A DNA stretch of 55,422 bases from JBCBRD01 sp039819785. Its GTDB lineage: Bacteria > Pseudomonadota > Alphaproteobacteria > Rhizobiales > Hyphomicrobiaceae. Below the pieces are notes generated by a model that saw nothing but the letters and a program-made list of their open reading frames with translations, had not been told where the DNA came from and searched no databases. The position numbers and the translations under genes were made by a program. Position 1 is the first letter of the stretch. The number at the start of each line of letters is the position of its first letter. The stretch covers positions 1-55,422 of the forward strand of contig JBCBRH010000030.1 in assembly GCA_039819785.1 (NCBI GenBank), in the 5' to 3' direction. Below are positions 42,863 to 51,850 of this stretch, piece after piece.

Positions 42863-43750
42863 ATGACGCTCAACAGCATGACTGGGTTTGCGCGGTGCGA
42901 TGGGAGCGATGACACCGCTTCGTGGTATTGGGAGGCCCGCAGTGTCAACGGAAAGGGCCTCGATATCCGGCTGCGATTGCCGGTGGGTGCTGATGAGCTG
43001 GAAGCCCCCATCCGGGAGGCGGTCTCTCAGAAATTGACGCGCGGCAACATCAACATTTCCTTGTCCATGCAGCGCCGCAACGCGCCCGTTGAGATCCAGG
43101 TCAATGCGGCAGCGCTTGATCAGGTCGTTGCCGCAAGCCAGATCATTGAAAAGCGCGTCGGCGGTGCACCCATATCGCCCGATGCTGTTATGGCCGCCAA
43201 GGGCGTGCTTGAGATTGCTGAAGCTACAGAGGACGAAACGGTACGCAAGGCGAGAGCAGAAAATCTCTTGGCCAGCTTTCGGTCTTGCCTTTCAGATTTG
43301 GTCATTGCCCGCGGTGGTGAAGGGTACAAGCTTGCCGACACCCTTCAAGCCCAAGTCGATGACATCGCCAGGATTACCGATGAGATTGCTGCGTCCCCGG
43401 TGCGGGCGCCTGAAGCTATTGTCGAGCGATTAAAAACACAAGTGTCGCGACTTCGCTTGGCCGATGAATCACTTGATGAAGCTCGCCTCTATCAGGAGGT
43501 GGCTTTGCTCGTGACACGGGCTGATATCGAAGAGGAGTTGACGCGGCTTCGTGCACATGTCGATGCCGCTCGCGGCTTATTAGCCGAGAAGTCTGCGGTT
43601 GGCCGGAGACTGGACTTCCTCGCGCAGGAGTTCAATCGGGAGGCAAACACCATCTGTTCGAAGTCCAACGATGCGCAGGTGACGCAATTGGGAATGGCGT
43701 TGAAAGTTGTCATCGATCAGATGCGCGAACAGGTGCAAAATGTCGAGTAG
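42863..43750 (+). CDS. YicC-family endoribonuclease
   Basis: A 295-residue YicC protein. The family includes an RNase of E. coli that degrades the small RNA RyhB. Conserved features: N-terminal LNSMTGFAR, WEARSVNGKGLDIRLRLP, ending with VGRRLDFLAQEFNREANTIC and SKSNDAQVTQLGMALKVVID. A central helical region (about 110-210) is more variable. The start at 42863 fits the conserved N-terminus; a longer frame opens at 42824. It overlaps the start of gmk by 11 bases in another frame, so their translation is probably coupled. The yicC-gmk pair is conserved. Confidence 0.94.
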   Translation: MTLNSMTGFARCDGSDDTASWYWEARSVNGKGLDIRLRLPVGADELEAPIREAVSQKLTRGNINISLSMQRRNAPVEIQVNAAALDQVVAASQIIEKRVGGAPISPDAVMAAKGVLEIAEATEDETVRKARAENLLASFRSCLSDLVIARGGEGYKLADTLQAQVDDIARITDEIAASPVRAPEAIVERLKTQVSRLRLADESLDEARLYQEVALLVTRADIEEELTRLRAHVDAARGLLAEKSAVGRRLDFLAQEFNREANTICSKSNDAQVTQLGMALKVVIDQMREQVQNVE

Positions 43751-44402
43751 TCCTGAGATCTCAGATACGCAGACGGGCCTGAGCAGACGGGGCGTGCTGC
43801 TCGTGGTTTCATCTCCGTCTGGTGCTGGAAAAACGACATTGTCGCGTGGGCTCTTGCGCGATGACGATGCCATCCGGCTGTCGGTTTCGGTGACGACGCG
43901 GCCGCCACGGCCCGGCGAGATCGACGGCACGGATTACCATTTCATTGACATGCCCGCCTTTGAAAAGCTGCGGGATGAGGGTGCGCTCTTGGAGTCGGCG
44001 ACGGTGTTTGGCAATTGCTATGGGACACCACGCGCCGAGGTCATGGACGCCCTGGGTGCAGGACAGGATTTTCTATTCGACATCGATTGGCAAGGCGCGC
44101 AGCAGCTGGCCGAAAAAGTGGGACAGGATGTCGTTCGTGTCTTCATTCTTCCTCCGTCTGCGAGGGCGCTGAGCGAGCGGTTGTCGGCACGCAATCAAGA
44201 CAGCGCGGAAGTCGTGGCGGGCCGCATGGCCAAGGCGTCTTCGGAAATCGACCATTGGGCTGAGTATGATTACGTCATCGTCAATCACGTGGTCGAGGAA
44301 AGCCTTTCGCGGCTGAAGGCTATACTGACCGCCGAGCGCTTGAAGCGCGAGCGTCAGGTGGGGTTGTCAACATTCGTCGATGGGATCCAAGGCGAGCTTT
44401 GA
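43740..44402 (+). CDS. gmk: Guanylate kinase Gmk
   Basis: Phosphorylates GMP to GDP with ATP. 220 residues. The P-loop is SPSGAGKTT (about residues 25-33), followed by SVTTRPPRPGEIDGTDYHF for GMP binding, LESATVFGNCYGTP and FDIDWQGAQQL. ATG 43740 lies inside the end of yicC, and the N-terminal extension of about 18 residues is not conserved. Convergent with rsmA, with a 62-bp gap and no visible terminator. Confidence 0.96.
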   Translation: MSSSPEISDTQTGLSRRGVLLVVSSPSGAGKTTLSRGLLRDDDAIRLSVSVTTRPPRPGEIDGTDYHFIDMPAFEKLRDEGALLESATVFGNCYGTPRAEVMDALGAGQDFLFDIDWQGAQQLAEKVGQDVVRVFILPPSARALSERLSARNQDSAEVVAGRMAKASSEIDHWAEYDYVIVNHVVEESLSRLKAILTAERLKRERQVGLSTFVDGIQGEL

Positions 44403-44464
44403 TGACGTCGTTGCCGATGCGGACACCCATTTGCGGTTCCAGTTTTGGCTTATGGAATGGAGCT

Positions 44465-45421
44465 TTAGGCGCTGGGATATAGTGCTGCGTAAGCTCTCGC
44501 AAGGTTCGCGAAGTCAGCAACGCTCAGTGTTTCAGCACGGCGCTCCGGCGCGATACCGGCAGCCTCCAGCACGGCTTCGGGCTGCGGGGTCAGGCTTTTT
44601 AGACTTTGCCGCAGCATCTTGCGCCGCTGACCAAAGGCTGCTGCCGTGACCTTGGCCAGATCCGCCATCGCACAAGGTGCAATGGGGTGTGGTAACGGAT
44701 CGAAGGTGACAACGCTTGATGTGACCTTGGGCGGAGGGGTGAACGCTTCAGCCGGCAGGTTCATGACAATGCGCGGGGTTGTCCGCCACTGCGCAAGAAT
44801 GGCAAGCCGTCCATAGGCCTTGGTTTCGGGTTCGGCGACGATCCGTTCGGCGACCTCGCGCTGGTACATGAGCACCATGCGATCCCACCAAGGCGGCCAC
44901 GGTTCGGTTTCCAGCCACTTGATGAGCAACGGTGTGGCGACGCCATAGGGCAGGTTAGCGACGATCAGAGGTTTTTGCGCCCCATCGTCGTTTGCAAGTA
45001 AAGACAGGTCGAGCTTCAGGGCATCATCGAAGACCGGTTGCAGTCGACCGGGTTGATGGGCTGCGATCTCGTCCATCACAGGCCGGCAGCGGTCGTCGCG
45101 CTCGATGGCGATCACGCGCTTAGCGCCTTCGTGGAGGAGCGCGCGTGTGAGCCCCCCTGGTCCCGGCCCCACCTCAATAACGGTTCGGCCATTGACGTTG
45201 CCGAGGCGCGCAATCCGGCAGGTCAGGTTCAGGTCCATCAAGAAATTCTGGCCGAATGATTTTTTCGCCTTGAGGTCGTGCGTCCTGATAATGGCGCGCA
45301 GTGGGGGGAGCCCGTCCAGGCTCAGCCTGGCTGGCGCGTCTTTCCGCGGGCTATCGGCGGTGTCGTGCGGCTTTCGCGAGCCAGCCTTGGGGCGTTTAAA
45401 AGCACGGGGGGGATTGCTCAC
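44465..45421 (-). CDS. rsmA: 16S rRNA dimethyladenosine transferase RsmA (KsgA)
   Basis: Dimethylates A1518 and A1519 of 16S rRNA with SAM, a late step in 30S assembly. 318 residues. Visible motifs: KSFGQNFL, SAM-binding VIEVGPGPGGLTRAL, the acidic ERD, and the catalytic NLPYG, where the usual residue after NLPY is Asn. The C-terminal helical domain begins near 215. The N-terminus has about 35 extra residues rich in Lys/Arg/Pro. It starts with GTG and overlaps the pdxA stop by 4 bases (GTGA), so translation is coupled to pdxA. Convergent with gmk. Confidence 0.94.
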   Translation of the reverse strand: MSNPPRAFKRPKAGSRKPHDTADSPRKDAPARLSLDGLPPLRAIIRTHDLKAKKSFGQNFLMDLNLTCRIARLGNVNGRTVIEVGPGPGGLTRALLHEGAKRVIAIERDDRCRPVMDEIAAHQPGRLQPVFDDALKLDLSLLANDDGAQKPLIVANLPYGVATPLLIKWLETEPWPPWWDRMVLMYQREVAERIVAEPETKAYGRLAILAQWRTTPRIVMNLPAEAFTPPPKVTSSVVTFDPLPHPIAPCAMADLAKVTAAAFGQRRKMLRQSLKSLTPQPEAVLEAAGIAPERRAETLSVADFANLARAYAALYPSA

Positions 45422-46536
45422 GCGGCTGCCTTTGCGGCGCGCTTCCGCCGGACGATATCATCGGCCATGTTCAGGGCTGCGATGAGGCTATCGGCTGACG
45501 CTCTTCCAGTGCCTGCGATATCGAAAGCCGTCCCGTGGTCTGGCGAGGTGCGAATGAACGGCAGTCCCAGCGTGACATTGACACCCTGGTCGAACGCCAG
45601 TGTCTTGATCGGGATCAGCGCTTGGTCGTGATACATGCACAGCGCGGCATCGAAGGTTTGTCGGGCCGCTTTGTGGAACATCGTGTCCGCCGATAGCGGC
45701 CCTGAGATGTCGAGCCCCTCAGCGATGAGTTTTTCGATAGCGGGCCGGACCGTCTCTTCATCTTCGGTGCCTATGGTGCCGCTTTCGCCTGCATGCGGGT
45801 TGAGACCTGCAACTGCGATCCGTGGGGATTGCATGCCGAAGTCGATTTGCAGTGCGCGATTAAGGACTCGGGCGGTTGCACAGATGGCATCCACGGTGAT
45901 CGCGGCGGGGACCTCTTTCAGGGGAATATGGATGGTGAGCGGGACGACGCGGAGTTCATCGCTCGCCAGCATCATAACGGGATGGGCTGGCATTTCGGGG
46001 CGGGCATGCGCTGCAAGGCTTGCTAGAAACTCGGTATGACCGGGATGCGCGAAGCCAATGTCGTACAACACGCTCTTTGCGATGGGGTTTGTGACCACGG
46101 CATCGATATGGCCCTTCAGGGTCGCGGCCACCGCTGTTTCAATGGCGTGGATGACCGCTGGAGCGTTCATGGCCTCGGGCTGTCCGGGTTTAACGGGTTT
46201 CAGGAGCGATAAGGGAAACACCGGCAGTGCGTGCTGAAAGGTGGCGCGCGCCTCGTCCAATGCCGAGATGACTTTGATGGGAACAGGTCGCTTCAACGCA
46301 CTCGCGCACTGCTCAAGGACCGCGGGGTCTGAGAAGGCGACAAATGCTGTGCCCGGTGTGGTGCTGGCGTTTGATGTGGCGGTCTTGAAATGATGCCAGG
46401 CGCGTACGGTGATTTCCGGACCGATGCCTGCGGGGTCACCCATAGTTACGCCGAGAAGCGTGGGGCTGCCATCCGGTTCGGCGTGCGAACCGATGGTGCT
46501 TGTTTCCTTTTTGGCGACATCGCTGGGCAGGATCAT
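45418..46536 (-). CDS. pdxA: 4-hydroxythreonine-4-phosphate dehydrogenase PdxA
   Basis: NAD-dependent oxidation in pyridoxal 5'-phosphate synthesis, giving the substrate for PdxJ. 372 residues, slightly longer than E. coli PdxA (329), because of about 25 N-terminal residues and a short tail. Visible are GVTMGDPAGIGPEI, the metal-binding His in FAHPGHTEFLA, the central AGLNPHAGE and the CMYHDQALIPIKTL motif. ATG 46536 has GGAAAC just upstream. It lies 18 bases after the surA-like gene and overlaps rsmA by 4 bases, the order surA-pdxA-rsmA also seen in E. coli. Confidence 0.96.
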   Translation of the reverse strand: MILPSDVAKKETSTIGSHAEPDGSPTLLGVTMGDPAGIGPEITVRAWHHFKTATSNASTTPGTAFVAFSDPAVLEQCASALKRPVPIKVISALDEARATFQHALPVFPLSLLKPVKPGQPEAMNAPAVIHAIETAVAATLKGHIDAVVTNPIAKSVLYDIGFAHPGHTEFLASLAAHARPEMPAHPVMMLASDELRVVPLTIHIPLKEVPAAITVDAICATARVLNRALQIDFGMQSPRIAVAGLNPHAGESGTIGTEDEETVRPAIEKLIAEGLDISGPLSADTMFHKAARQTFDAALCMYHDQALIPIKTLAFDQGVNVTLGLPFIRTSPDHGTAFDIAGTGRASADSLIAALNMADDIVRRKRAAKAAA

Positions 46537-46554
46537 TGTTTCCGGCCAAGCGGG

Positions 46555-47829
46555 TCACTGGTATTCGATGCGGACTTCACGGCGGAGGTCATTGAGATGG
46601 CGACGTGCAAGAATTTCAAATTCCTTTGCGCGCGGATCGGCTTTTGCTGAACGTCTAGGTGCCGCTTGGGGCCCGGAGCCCGCAGTTGCCTTTGCGCGAC
46701 CGCACAGCACCCAGACATCGACATTGGAACCGTCAATCTGTGGGGGGATTGGCTGGCCGACCTGTGCCTGCAAGAGGAGTTGGCGGACGATTGGATTTGA
46801 GATGTTGTCTGCACTGCGCTGTCCCAAATCCTCGAACCGCGCGCCGGGGATGGTGGTGGCTGCTCCAGACAGGCTGTTGCAGCCTGTGATCTGAGAGCGC
46901 AGACCGTCTGCCTGCTGAAGCGCCTGGGCCAAGCCCGCACCTGGTGCCGACGACGCGATCCGGATGCGTTTGACGTCAAGTTGGACGTCACTCGATCCGC
47001 CACCGGCATTGCCGCCACCAGCCTTGTCGATGTAGCGGTCGAGGTTGGACTGCATCATCGCCAGCTGAAAACCGTACTGCTTGCGAATGACGTTTTGCCA
47101 AGATTTATCAGCCCGGATTTTGTCCCGCAAAGTGATGGGCTGGATGCCGGTTTTGCGCAGGTTGGCTTCGAATTCTTTGACGGATTTGTTGTTGCGCTCG
47201 GCGATCTTGGCGATCGACGCCTTTGCATCATCGTAAGAGGCCAGGACGTTCAGGCGCTTGGCCTCATACAACTTGAGGCTTTCATCGACGAGGTTCTCCA
47301 GGGCTTTTTTCTGCAGGCTGCCGCTGACGGCTTTGCGACCGTGCCTACGGGCCTCAACCTGGAGTGACTTTTGAAGCTGTTTTTGCCTCTTGCGGGCATA
47401 TTCTTTGATGTATTTTTGCTGTTCTTCCCGGCTGGTGGGCCGCTTGGCCATCACGTACTCGCGCAAGGAATTACGAAATTTTTCGGATTTGGCGATTTTT
47501 TGCCAGCGCTTCTGGACCGTACTCTTGAAGTAAGCCTGAGCTTTTTTGCCGGCCGTTTCGCGAATCTCGCGGGACTGCTGCATCAAAAGCGAAGCCCGTG
47601 CATCGACCTGGAAGTTTGTGATGACGAGGTCACCGACCTTGGCGACGATCTTGACCGAGTTTGTCGAGCGCGCGTGGGATGGTTCGCTGGTCAAACCACC
47701 CAAAATGCCCAGCGCTGTCGAAATAACGGCCAGCACGGCCGCGTACTTTACGGCGGATCGGGCAAACAGGCGCGTGGACTTTTTTGGATGCCAGGACTGA
47801 TGTCTCAGGCGTGATGGAGTTCTGTACAT
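46555..47829 (-). CDS. SurA-family peptidyl-prolyl isomerase/chaperone
   Basis: Periplasmic chaperone that guides outer-membrane proteins to the Bam complex. 424 residues, anchored or exported by a hydrophobic segment near residues 29-47. The SurA N-domain is split: VAKVGDLVITNFQVDARASL (about 63-82), then a strongly basic stretch (about 90-172) with some two dozen Lys/Arg, then ALENLVDESLKLYEAKRLNV and ITLRDKIRADKSWQNVIRK, typical of alphaproteobacterial SurA. No clear parvulin active-site pattern is seen in the C-terminal part. Position between lptD and pdxA is the conserved place for surA. Confidence 0.86.
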   Translation of the reverse strand: MYRTPSRLRHQSWHPKKSTRLFARSAVKYAAVLAVISTALGILGGLTSEPSHARSTNSVKIVAKVGDLVITNFQVDARASLLMQQSREIRETAGKKAQAYFKSTVQKRWQKIAKSEKFRNSLREYVMAKRPTSREEQQKYIKEYARKRQKQLQKSLQVEARRHGRKAVSGSLQKKALENLVDESLKLYEAKRLNVLASYDDAKASIAKIAERNNKSVKEFEANLRKTGIQPITLRDKIRADKSWQNVIRKQYGFQLAMMQSNLDRYIDKAGGGNAGGGSSDVQLDVKRIRIASSAPGAGLAQALQQADGLRSQITGCNSLSGAATTIPGARFEDLGQRSADNISNPIVRQLLLQAQVGQPIPPQIDGSNVDVWVLCGRAKATAGSGPQAAPRRSAKADPRAKEFEILARRHLNDLRREVRIEYQ

Positions 47830-48155
47830 AAACGTGCTCTCGGCTCGCGGGTGGCGACTCGGTGAAAGCGTAACGCGGGTCGCAGCTGGATGTCACGACG
47901 ACATGGGGCAAAACCTTGGCCTTGGTGGGGCACAATCGACATTAAGCTGTTTCAGCAACACGTTACTTGGGTTTCCCGACGGATTTGCCACAGAAGTTTG
48001 ACGTGAGAAAGCCAACGATCGGGGAGGCGTATAGGTTGGCCTTAGCCTCATTGACATTGCCCGCTCCAGGTCGGCGATCTGCCACCGACGATCCCCTCAA
48101 GACAATTGAGATCCGTGAGACATGGGCCACACGCATCGTTAGGAGGATGCAGCCT
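47830..48155. other. Gap between lptD and surA (326 bp)
   Basis: No gene that I can support. Frames that cross it are shadows of lptD or lack a ribosome-binding site. No terminator is seen, so lptD and surA may be read as one transcript. Confidence 0.45.
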
Positions 48156-50624
48156 TTAAGCTGGGGGCTGTTCGTCGCCAAAGACAAAGTCGAGTGCGTC
48201 GGTCTTGTATTCGAAGTCGCCGATATGCTTGAGCTGGAATTGCAGATAGACCGTGCGATCTGGTTCGAGGTCACGGGTCGCGTCGTCATACAGCGTTTCG
48301 GAGTAACTTGCTGTCAGGACAAAGCATTCATCAGCATATCTGATCCGGAATGTGTCGCTGAGCCAAGCTTCCTCGTCGATGTCAAAACGCCCCTGTGCGC
48401 CAACACTCCAGTTGTCGGTTAGCTGGAGATTGAGCACGGCAGACACTTCGCTCTCGGACAGTGTGGAGCCATCTTCGGGGTCGTTGTTCCGATAGCTGTA
48501 CAAAGTCGTCAACGACGCTGGGCCGTATGTCATGAAACTGGCCAGCTCAATGCGGCGAACGCCGAGATCATTCTCGTCAAACCGGGCTTGTCCGATCAGG
48601 CGGAACTGATCGACCGGTGACAGGTAGGCCCCCAGCACATAGTCAGACTGGCTCGTTTCAAGACCTGAGTCCGGGTTGAAGGCTGCAACTGTCTCTTCTT
48701 CAACGGCCAATGTCGCTGGATTGTCGACGACAATGTTACCTGGATTGGAGAACGCGTTTTCGCCGCCGAGATGGAAGCTTTGACCGGCAAGCAGCCGCGC
48801 GTGGCCGCCCCAATTGGTTTGGAATGTGTATTGCAGCCCGGCGTTGGCGCGTGACCCCGTTTCAACACGGTCATAGCCCGAGAACTTATCGATATCGAAG
48901 AGGTTGGTGTCGTCAAATACGAGGCTTTGTGCGTCTTCGTTCGGCAAGGCGCGTTGTTCAGTGCTGGCCGTGCGTCCAATCACCTGACCGATGGGCTCTA
49001 TGGTGTGGGAGGCCTGTGCCGATGATGCAATCCAAGGATAGGTGACGGTAATACCACCGGCCGCCACGCCGCGCGCTACCGTTTCGTTGTCGTTGGGATC
49101 CCCGGTTTCGGCGTCGATGAAGTTGCCGAACTGGTAAAGATCGCCGCGCAAGTTGGCGAACGGTGTGTACGTGATGCCGATGGGGTCAATCAGGCGCTTG
49201 CGCCATTTGACGTCTGCTATCACGCGGTTGAGGTCCTGCTGACCGGTTCCATCGCCAGCGAAATCCCCGCGGGAGAAACTCAGCACGTTGGTATCAAACG
49301 ACAATTCTCCACCAACGACCGGGTCTTTGACGACATAGCTGTAGTCAATAACCGGGTGGACGCGGCTTTCAGACCGGAAGTCATCTTCAAGTGTCAGGCC
49401 GCCGAACTGGTAGAAATTGGCTGAAAAGTAATTCCGGTCGGACTGACCGACCAGGAATGTCCGGTTCACGCGGTCCGTGAGAAGGATGTTGTCGAGCTTA
49501 TAGAAGCGCCGGAACGTGTCGTCGGTTTCCAGCGTCACGTCCCAGCCGGCCTGCCACCAGCTCGAAAGCGAGAACAGACCTTTGGTTTCGATGGACCCGC
49601 GGAAGCCGTCGCGATCGGGGTCATTGTTGGGTAAATCGTTCGCATCCTGGTCCAAGCCGGCGAAGCTGATGGTGTACTGCCCGTTTGCAAGACGATGGCG
49701 CCAGTCGCCCTGCCACAGAGTGCCTTGCTGGGTCATGTAGCGTGGACGGAACGTAAAGTCGTAGTTCGTCGCCAGGGCGAAGTAATAGGGCACCTCGGTG
49801 AAGAACCCGAGATCATCGGACGTGCCGTATTTGGGAAGCAAGAACCCTGACTTCCGCTTCACGGAGGGGTCTGCGTGTTGGAAATAAGGAAGATACAACA
49901 CCGGGACGCCGAAGACCTCGAACTGGGCATCCTGATACGAAATCGTTGCGGCTTCCTGATCGTGAATGATGCGCGCAGCGGAGACGCACCAAAGCGGCGG
50001 CGAGCCATCAACCGTTTTACAGGGCGTGAACTTGCCGTCCTCGAATTCGGTCACGTTGCCTTCGCGCCGTGTGCCGCGCCGGGCCGTGATGCGGCTATCA
50101 TCGCTGGTGGTGACACGGAGCGATTCCACAAAGCCGTCACGGAAGTCATCGGTCAGTGTGTAGCGGTCGGCGCGCACGACGTTGCCATTGGGCTCCTTCA
50201 ACGCAACATTCCCGACAGCCGTCAACGTATTGGCGGACTGGTCGTAGGTGACCTCGTCAGCGGTCAGGATGTAGTTGTTGTAGAAAATCTCGACGTTGCC
50301 GCGAGCGGTGACGCTGTTTCCGGAATTGTCATAGATCAGTTCATCGCCCTGGAGATACAGCGGCTGCGAACGATCCAGATCGGTGTTTGGCAGCAGACCG
50401 GTGCCTGGATTGTTGAAGGCGGGTGCTGGTGAGGCGACGGGCGCATCAACCGTTTGGGCGTGCGCGGTTTTGCTTGGCGTGGTCACGACGGAAACGGTCG
50501 ACAGCAGAAGCGCAGCCGTCATCAGCGTCAGCGCGGGTCTTGCCCACACTGGATTAGAAGCGACCGGGTCTGATGAGACTGAAGCGGATGGCTGTCTGCC
50601 TAGAACCGAATGGCTGCCAAGCAT
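48156..50624 (-). CDS. lptD: LPS-assembly protein LptD
   Basis: Outer-membrane barrel that, with LptE, inserts lipopolysaccharide into the outer leaflet. About 822 residues. A signal sequence is visible (ARPALTLMTAALLLSTVSVV, cleavage near AHAQ), then the periplasmic beta-jellyroll (LYLQGDELIYDNSGNSVTARG and VTYDQSANTLTAVGNVAL), then the family segment PYFQHADPSVKRKSGFLLPK and the barrel. Two cysteines of the N-domain (FTPCKTVDG, LWCVSAA) are kept. The start at 50624 is chosen for GGAA about 8-11 bases upstream; a GTG at 50645 is an alternative, and the longer frame upstream overlaps lptG out of frame and is not coding. Last of lptF-lptG-lptD. Confidence 0.93.
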   Translation of the reverse strand: MLGSHSVLGRQPSASVSSDPVASNPVWARPALTLMTAALLLSTVSVVTTPSKTAHAQTVDAPVASPAPAFNNPGTGLLPNTDLDRSQPLYLQGDELIYDNSGNSVTARGNVEIFYNNYILTADEVTYDQSANTLTAVGNVALKEPNGNVVRADRYTLTDDFRDGFVESLRVTTSDDSRITARRGTRREGNVTEFEDGKFTPCKTVDGSPPLWCVSAARIIHDQEAATISYQDAQFEVFGVPVLYLPYFQHADPSVKRKSGFLLPKYGTSDDLGFFTEVPYYFALATNYDFTFRPRYMTQQGTLWQGDWRHRLANGQYTISFAGLDQDANDLPNNDPDRDGFRGSIETKGLFSLSSWWQAGWDVTLETDDTFRRFYKLDNILLTDRVNRTFLVGQSDRNYFSANFYQFGGLTLEDDFRSESRVHPVIDYSYVVKDPVVGGELSFDTNVLSFSRGDFAGDGTGQQDLNRVIADVKWRKRLIDPIGITYTPFANLRGDLYQFGNFIDAETGDPNDNETVARGVAAGGITVTYPWIASSAQASHTIEPIGQVIGRTASTEQRALPNEDAQSLVFDDTNLFDIDKFSGYDRVETGSRANAGLQYTFQTNWGGHARLLAGQSFHLGGENAFSNPGNIVVDNPATLAVEEETVAAFNPDSGLETSQSDYVLGAYLSPVDQFRLIGQARFDENDLGVRRIELASFMTYGPASLTTLYSYRNNDPEDGSTLSESEVSAVLNLQLTDNWSVGAQGRFDIDEEAWLSDTFRIRYADECFVLTASYSETLYDDATRDLEPDRTVYLQFQLKHIGDFEYKTDALDFVFGDEQPPA

Positions 50625-50749
50625 AGACCGGCTTCCGCGCAGCACGCGCGTTAGCCTACCCTCTTCAACCGCCCGTAGCAGTTCCTTGCCACGGTGCAGC
50701 GCGTCCCCTCTTCCGCCCTGCAGCGGTTTTCGCGCCGTACGCGTCAAAC

Positions 50750-51850
50750 TTATCCGTCCTCCTGGTGCAGCAACACCGTCAAGGAAATCATTGAAACCAG
50801 CGCCACGGGCACCCAAACGGAGGCCCAAGGCGGAATTAGTCCAGCCGCGCCAACTTGCCGCGAAACCTCCGCGAGAAGAAAGAACCCCAGCCCCCCAACC
50901 ATTCCTGTCAGGACCATAGTCTGGATGCCGCCGGACCGGAATGACTTCAACGACACAGTAGCCGCTAAAAGGACCATGGCTATGCACAGAAACGGGCGTG
51001 ACAGCAGGAGCTCGTATTGGATTCTTAACTTTTCTGTCTTCAGCCCAGCCTTTTCGGCGATTTCGATGAGGTTTGGCAGGTCCCAGAATGACAGAGATAT
51101 GACCGTTCCCAGCGCATCTTGAACGCGCTCGGGAGACAGGTAGGTCGCAACAAGGTAGGTGCTGTATTGTTCTGGTCTTGTTCCGGCTGTCGAGACGAGG
51201 GCCTTGCGTAACACCCAATAGCCTTCGCGCAGCTCGGCGCTTTCTGCATCGACGCGCCCCTTGAAGCTGCCGTCGGGATCAAACTGGTAGACCGTGACGC
51301 TGGTCAGCTCGAGGCCCTTATTCTTCGCATGTGCAGCATTGATGATGGATGGTCCGTCGGCTCCGTCCTGGCGCAACCAAGTGAGGCCACCCGTTGAACT
51401 GAGGAGATTGGCGTCTCTACCGAAGGCTTCGGCGCGCAGTTCTTCGGACAAGTCGCGGGCCTTGGCAGCCATCGGGTTGTAGACGGTGACCGCGAAGATA
51501 CCGAGGATGAACGCGATCGCCAGACCAGGTGCCAAAAACTGCCAGACGGACATGCCGCCGGCGCGCATCACCGCCAGTTCGCTTTTGCGCGCCAACAATA
51601 GCAGTGAAGAGATGCTTCCCACCAGCACCGCGAAGGCCAGCAGGAACTCGGTGTAAGCGGGGAGCCGTAAGAACGACAACCAGATGAGGGTGTGCATCGG
51701 CACATCGGCATACTTGCCAGCCTGACGCAAAAGCTCAACAAAATCAATCATGAAGATGAGCAGTGAGCACAGGATAAAGACGGCCAGGATCTGCGTGATG
51801 AACTTCCAGGCCACATAGCGCGCCAGGGTCGCGCGATTGAAAAACATCAT
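50750..51850 (-). CDS. lptG: LPS export permease LptG
   Basis: Inner-membrane permease subunit that with LptF and LptB2 extracts LPS from the inner membrane and passes it to the LptC/A bridge. 366 residues. Four N-terminal-side and two C-terminal-side membrane segments flank a periplasmic beta-jellyroll domain (about 125-265). YjgP/YjgQ family features such as LPAYTEFLLAFAVLVG, ELAVMRAGGMS and the C-terminal LLLSRPFLCIAMVLL are visible. ATG 51850 overlaps the lptF stop by 4 bases (ATGA). lptD starts 125 bases beyond its stop. Confidence 0.95.
   Translation of the reverse strand: MMFFNRATLARYVAWKFITQILAVFILCSLLIFMIDFVELLRQAGKYADVPMHTLIWLSFLRLPAYTEFLLAFAVLVGSISSLLLLARKSELAVMRAGGMSVWQFLAPGLAIAFILGIFAVTVYNPMAAKARDLSEELRAEAFGRDANLLSSTGGLTWLRQDGADGPSIINAAHAKNKGLELTSVTVYQFDPDGSFKGRVDAESAELREGYWVLRKALVSTAGTRPEQYSTYLVATYLSPERVQDALGTVISLSFWDLPNLIEIAEKAGLKTEKLRIQYELLLSRPFLCIAMVLLAATVSLKSFRSGGIQTMVLTGMVGGLGFFLLAEVSRQVGAAGLIPPWASVWVPVALVSMISLTVLLHQEDG

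Noticed and set aside
47967..48422. 151-residue frame on the plus strand across the lptD end
   Set aside because: More than half of it is antisense to lptD, the translation shows no domain, and no ribosome-binding site is seen.
50625..51218. Upstream extension of lptD by 198 codons
   Set aside because: The frame overlaps lptG in another frame on the same strand. The extension has no signal sequence, and the true signal peptide lies after 50624.
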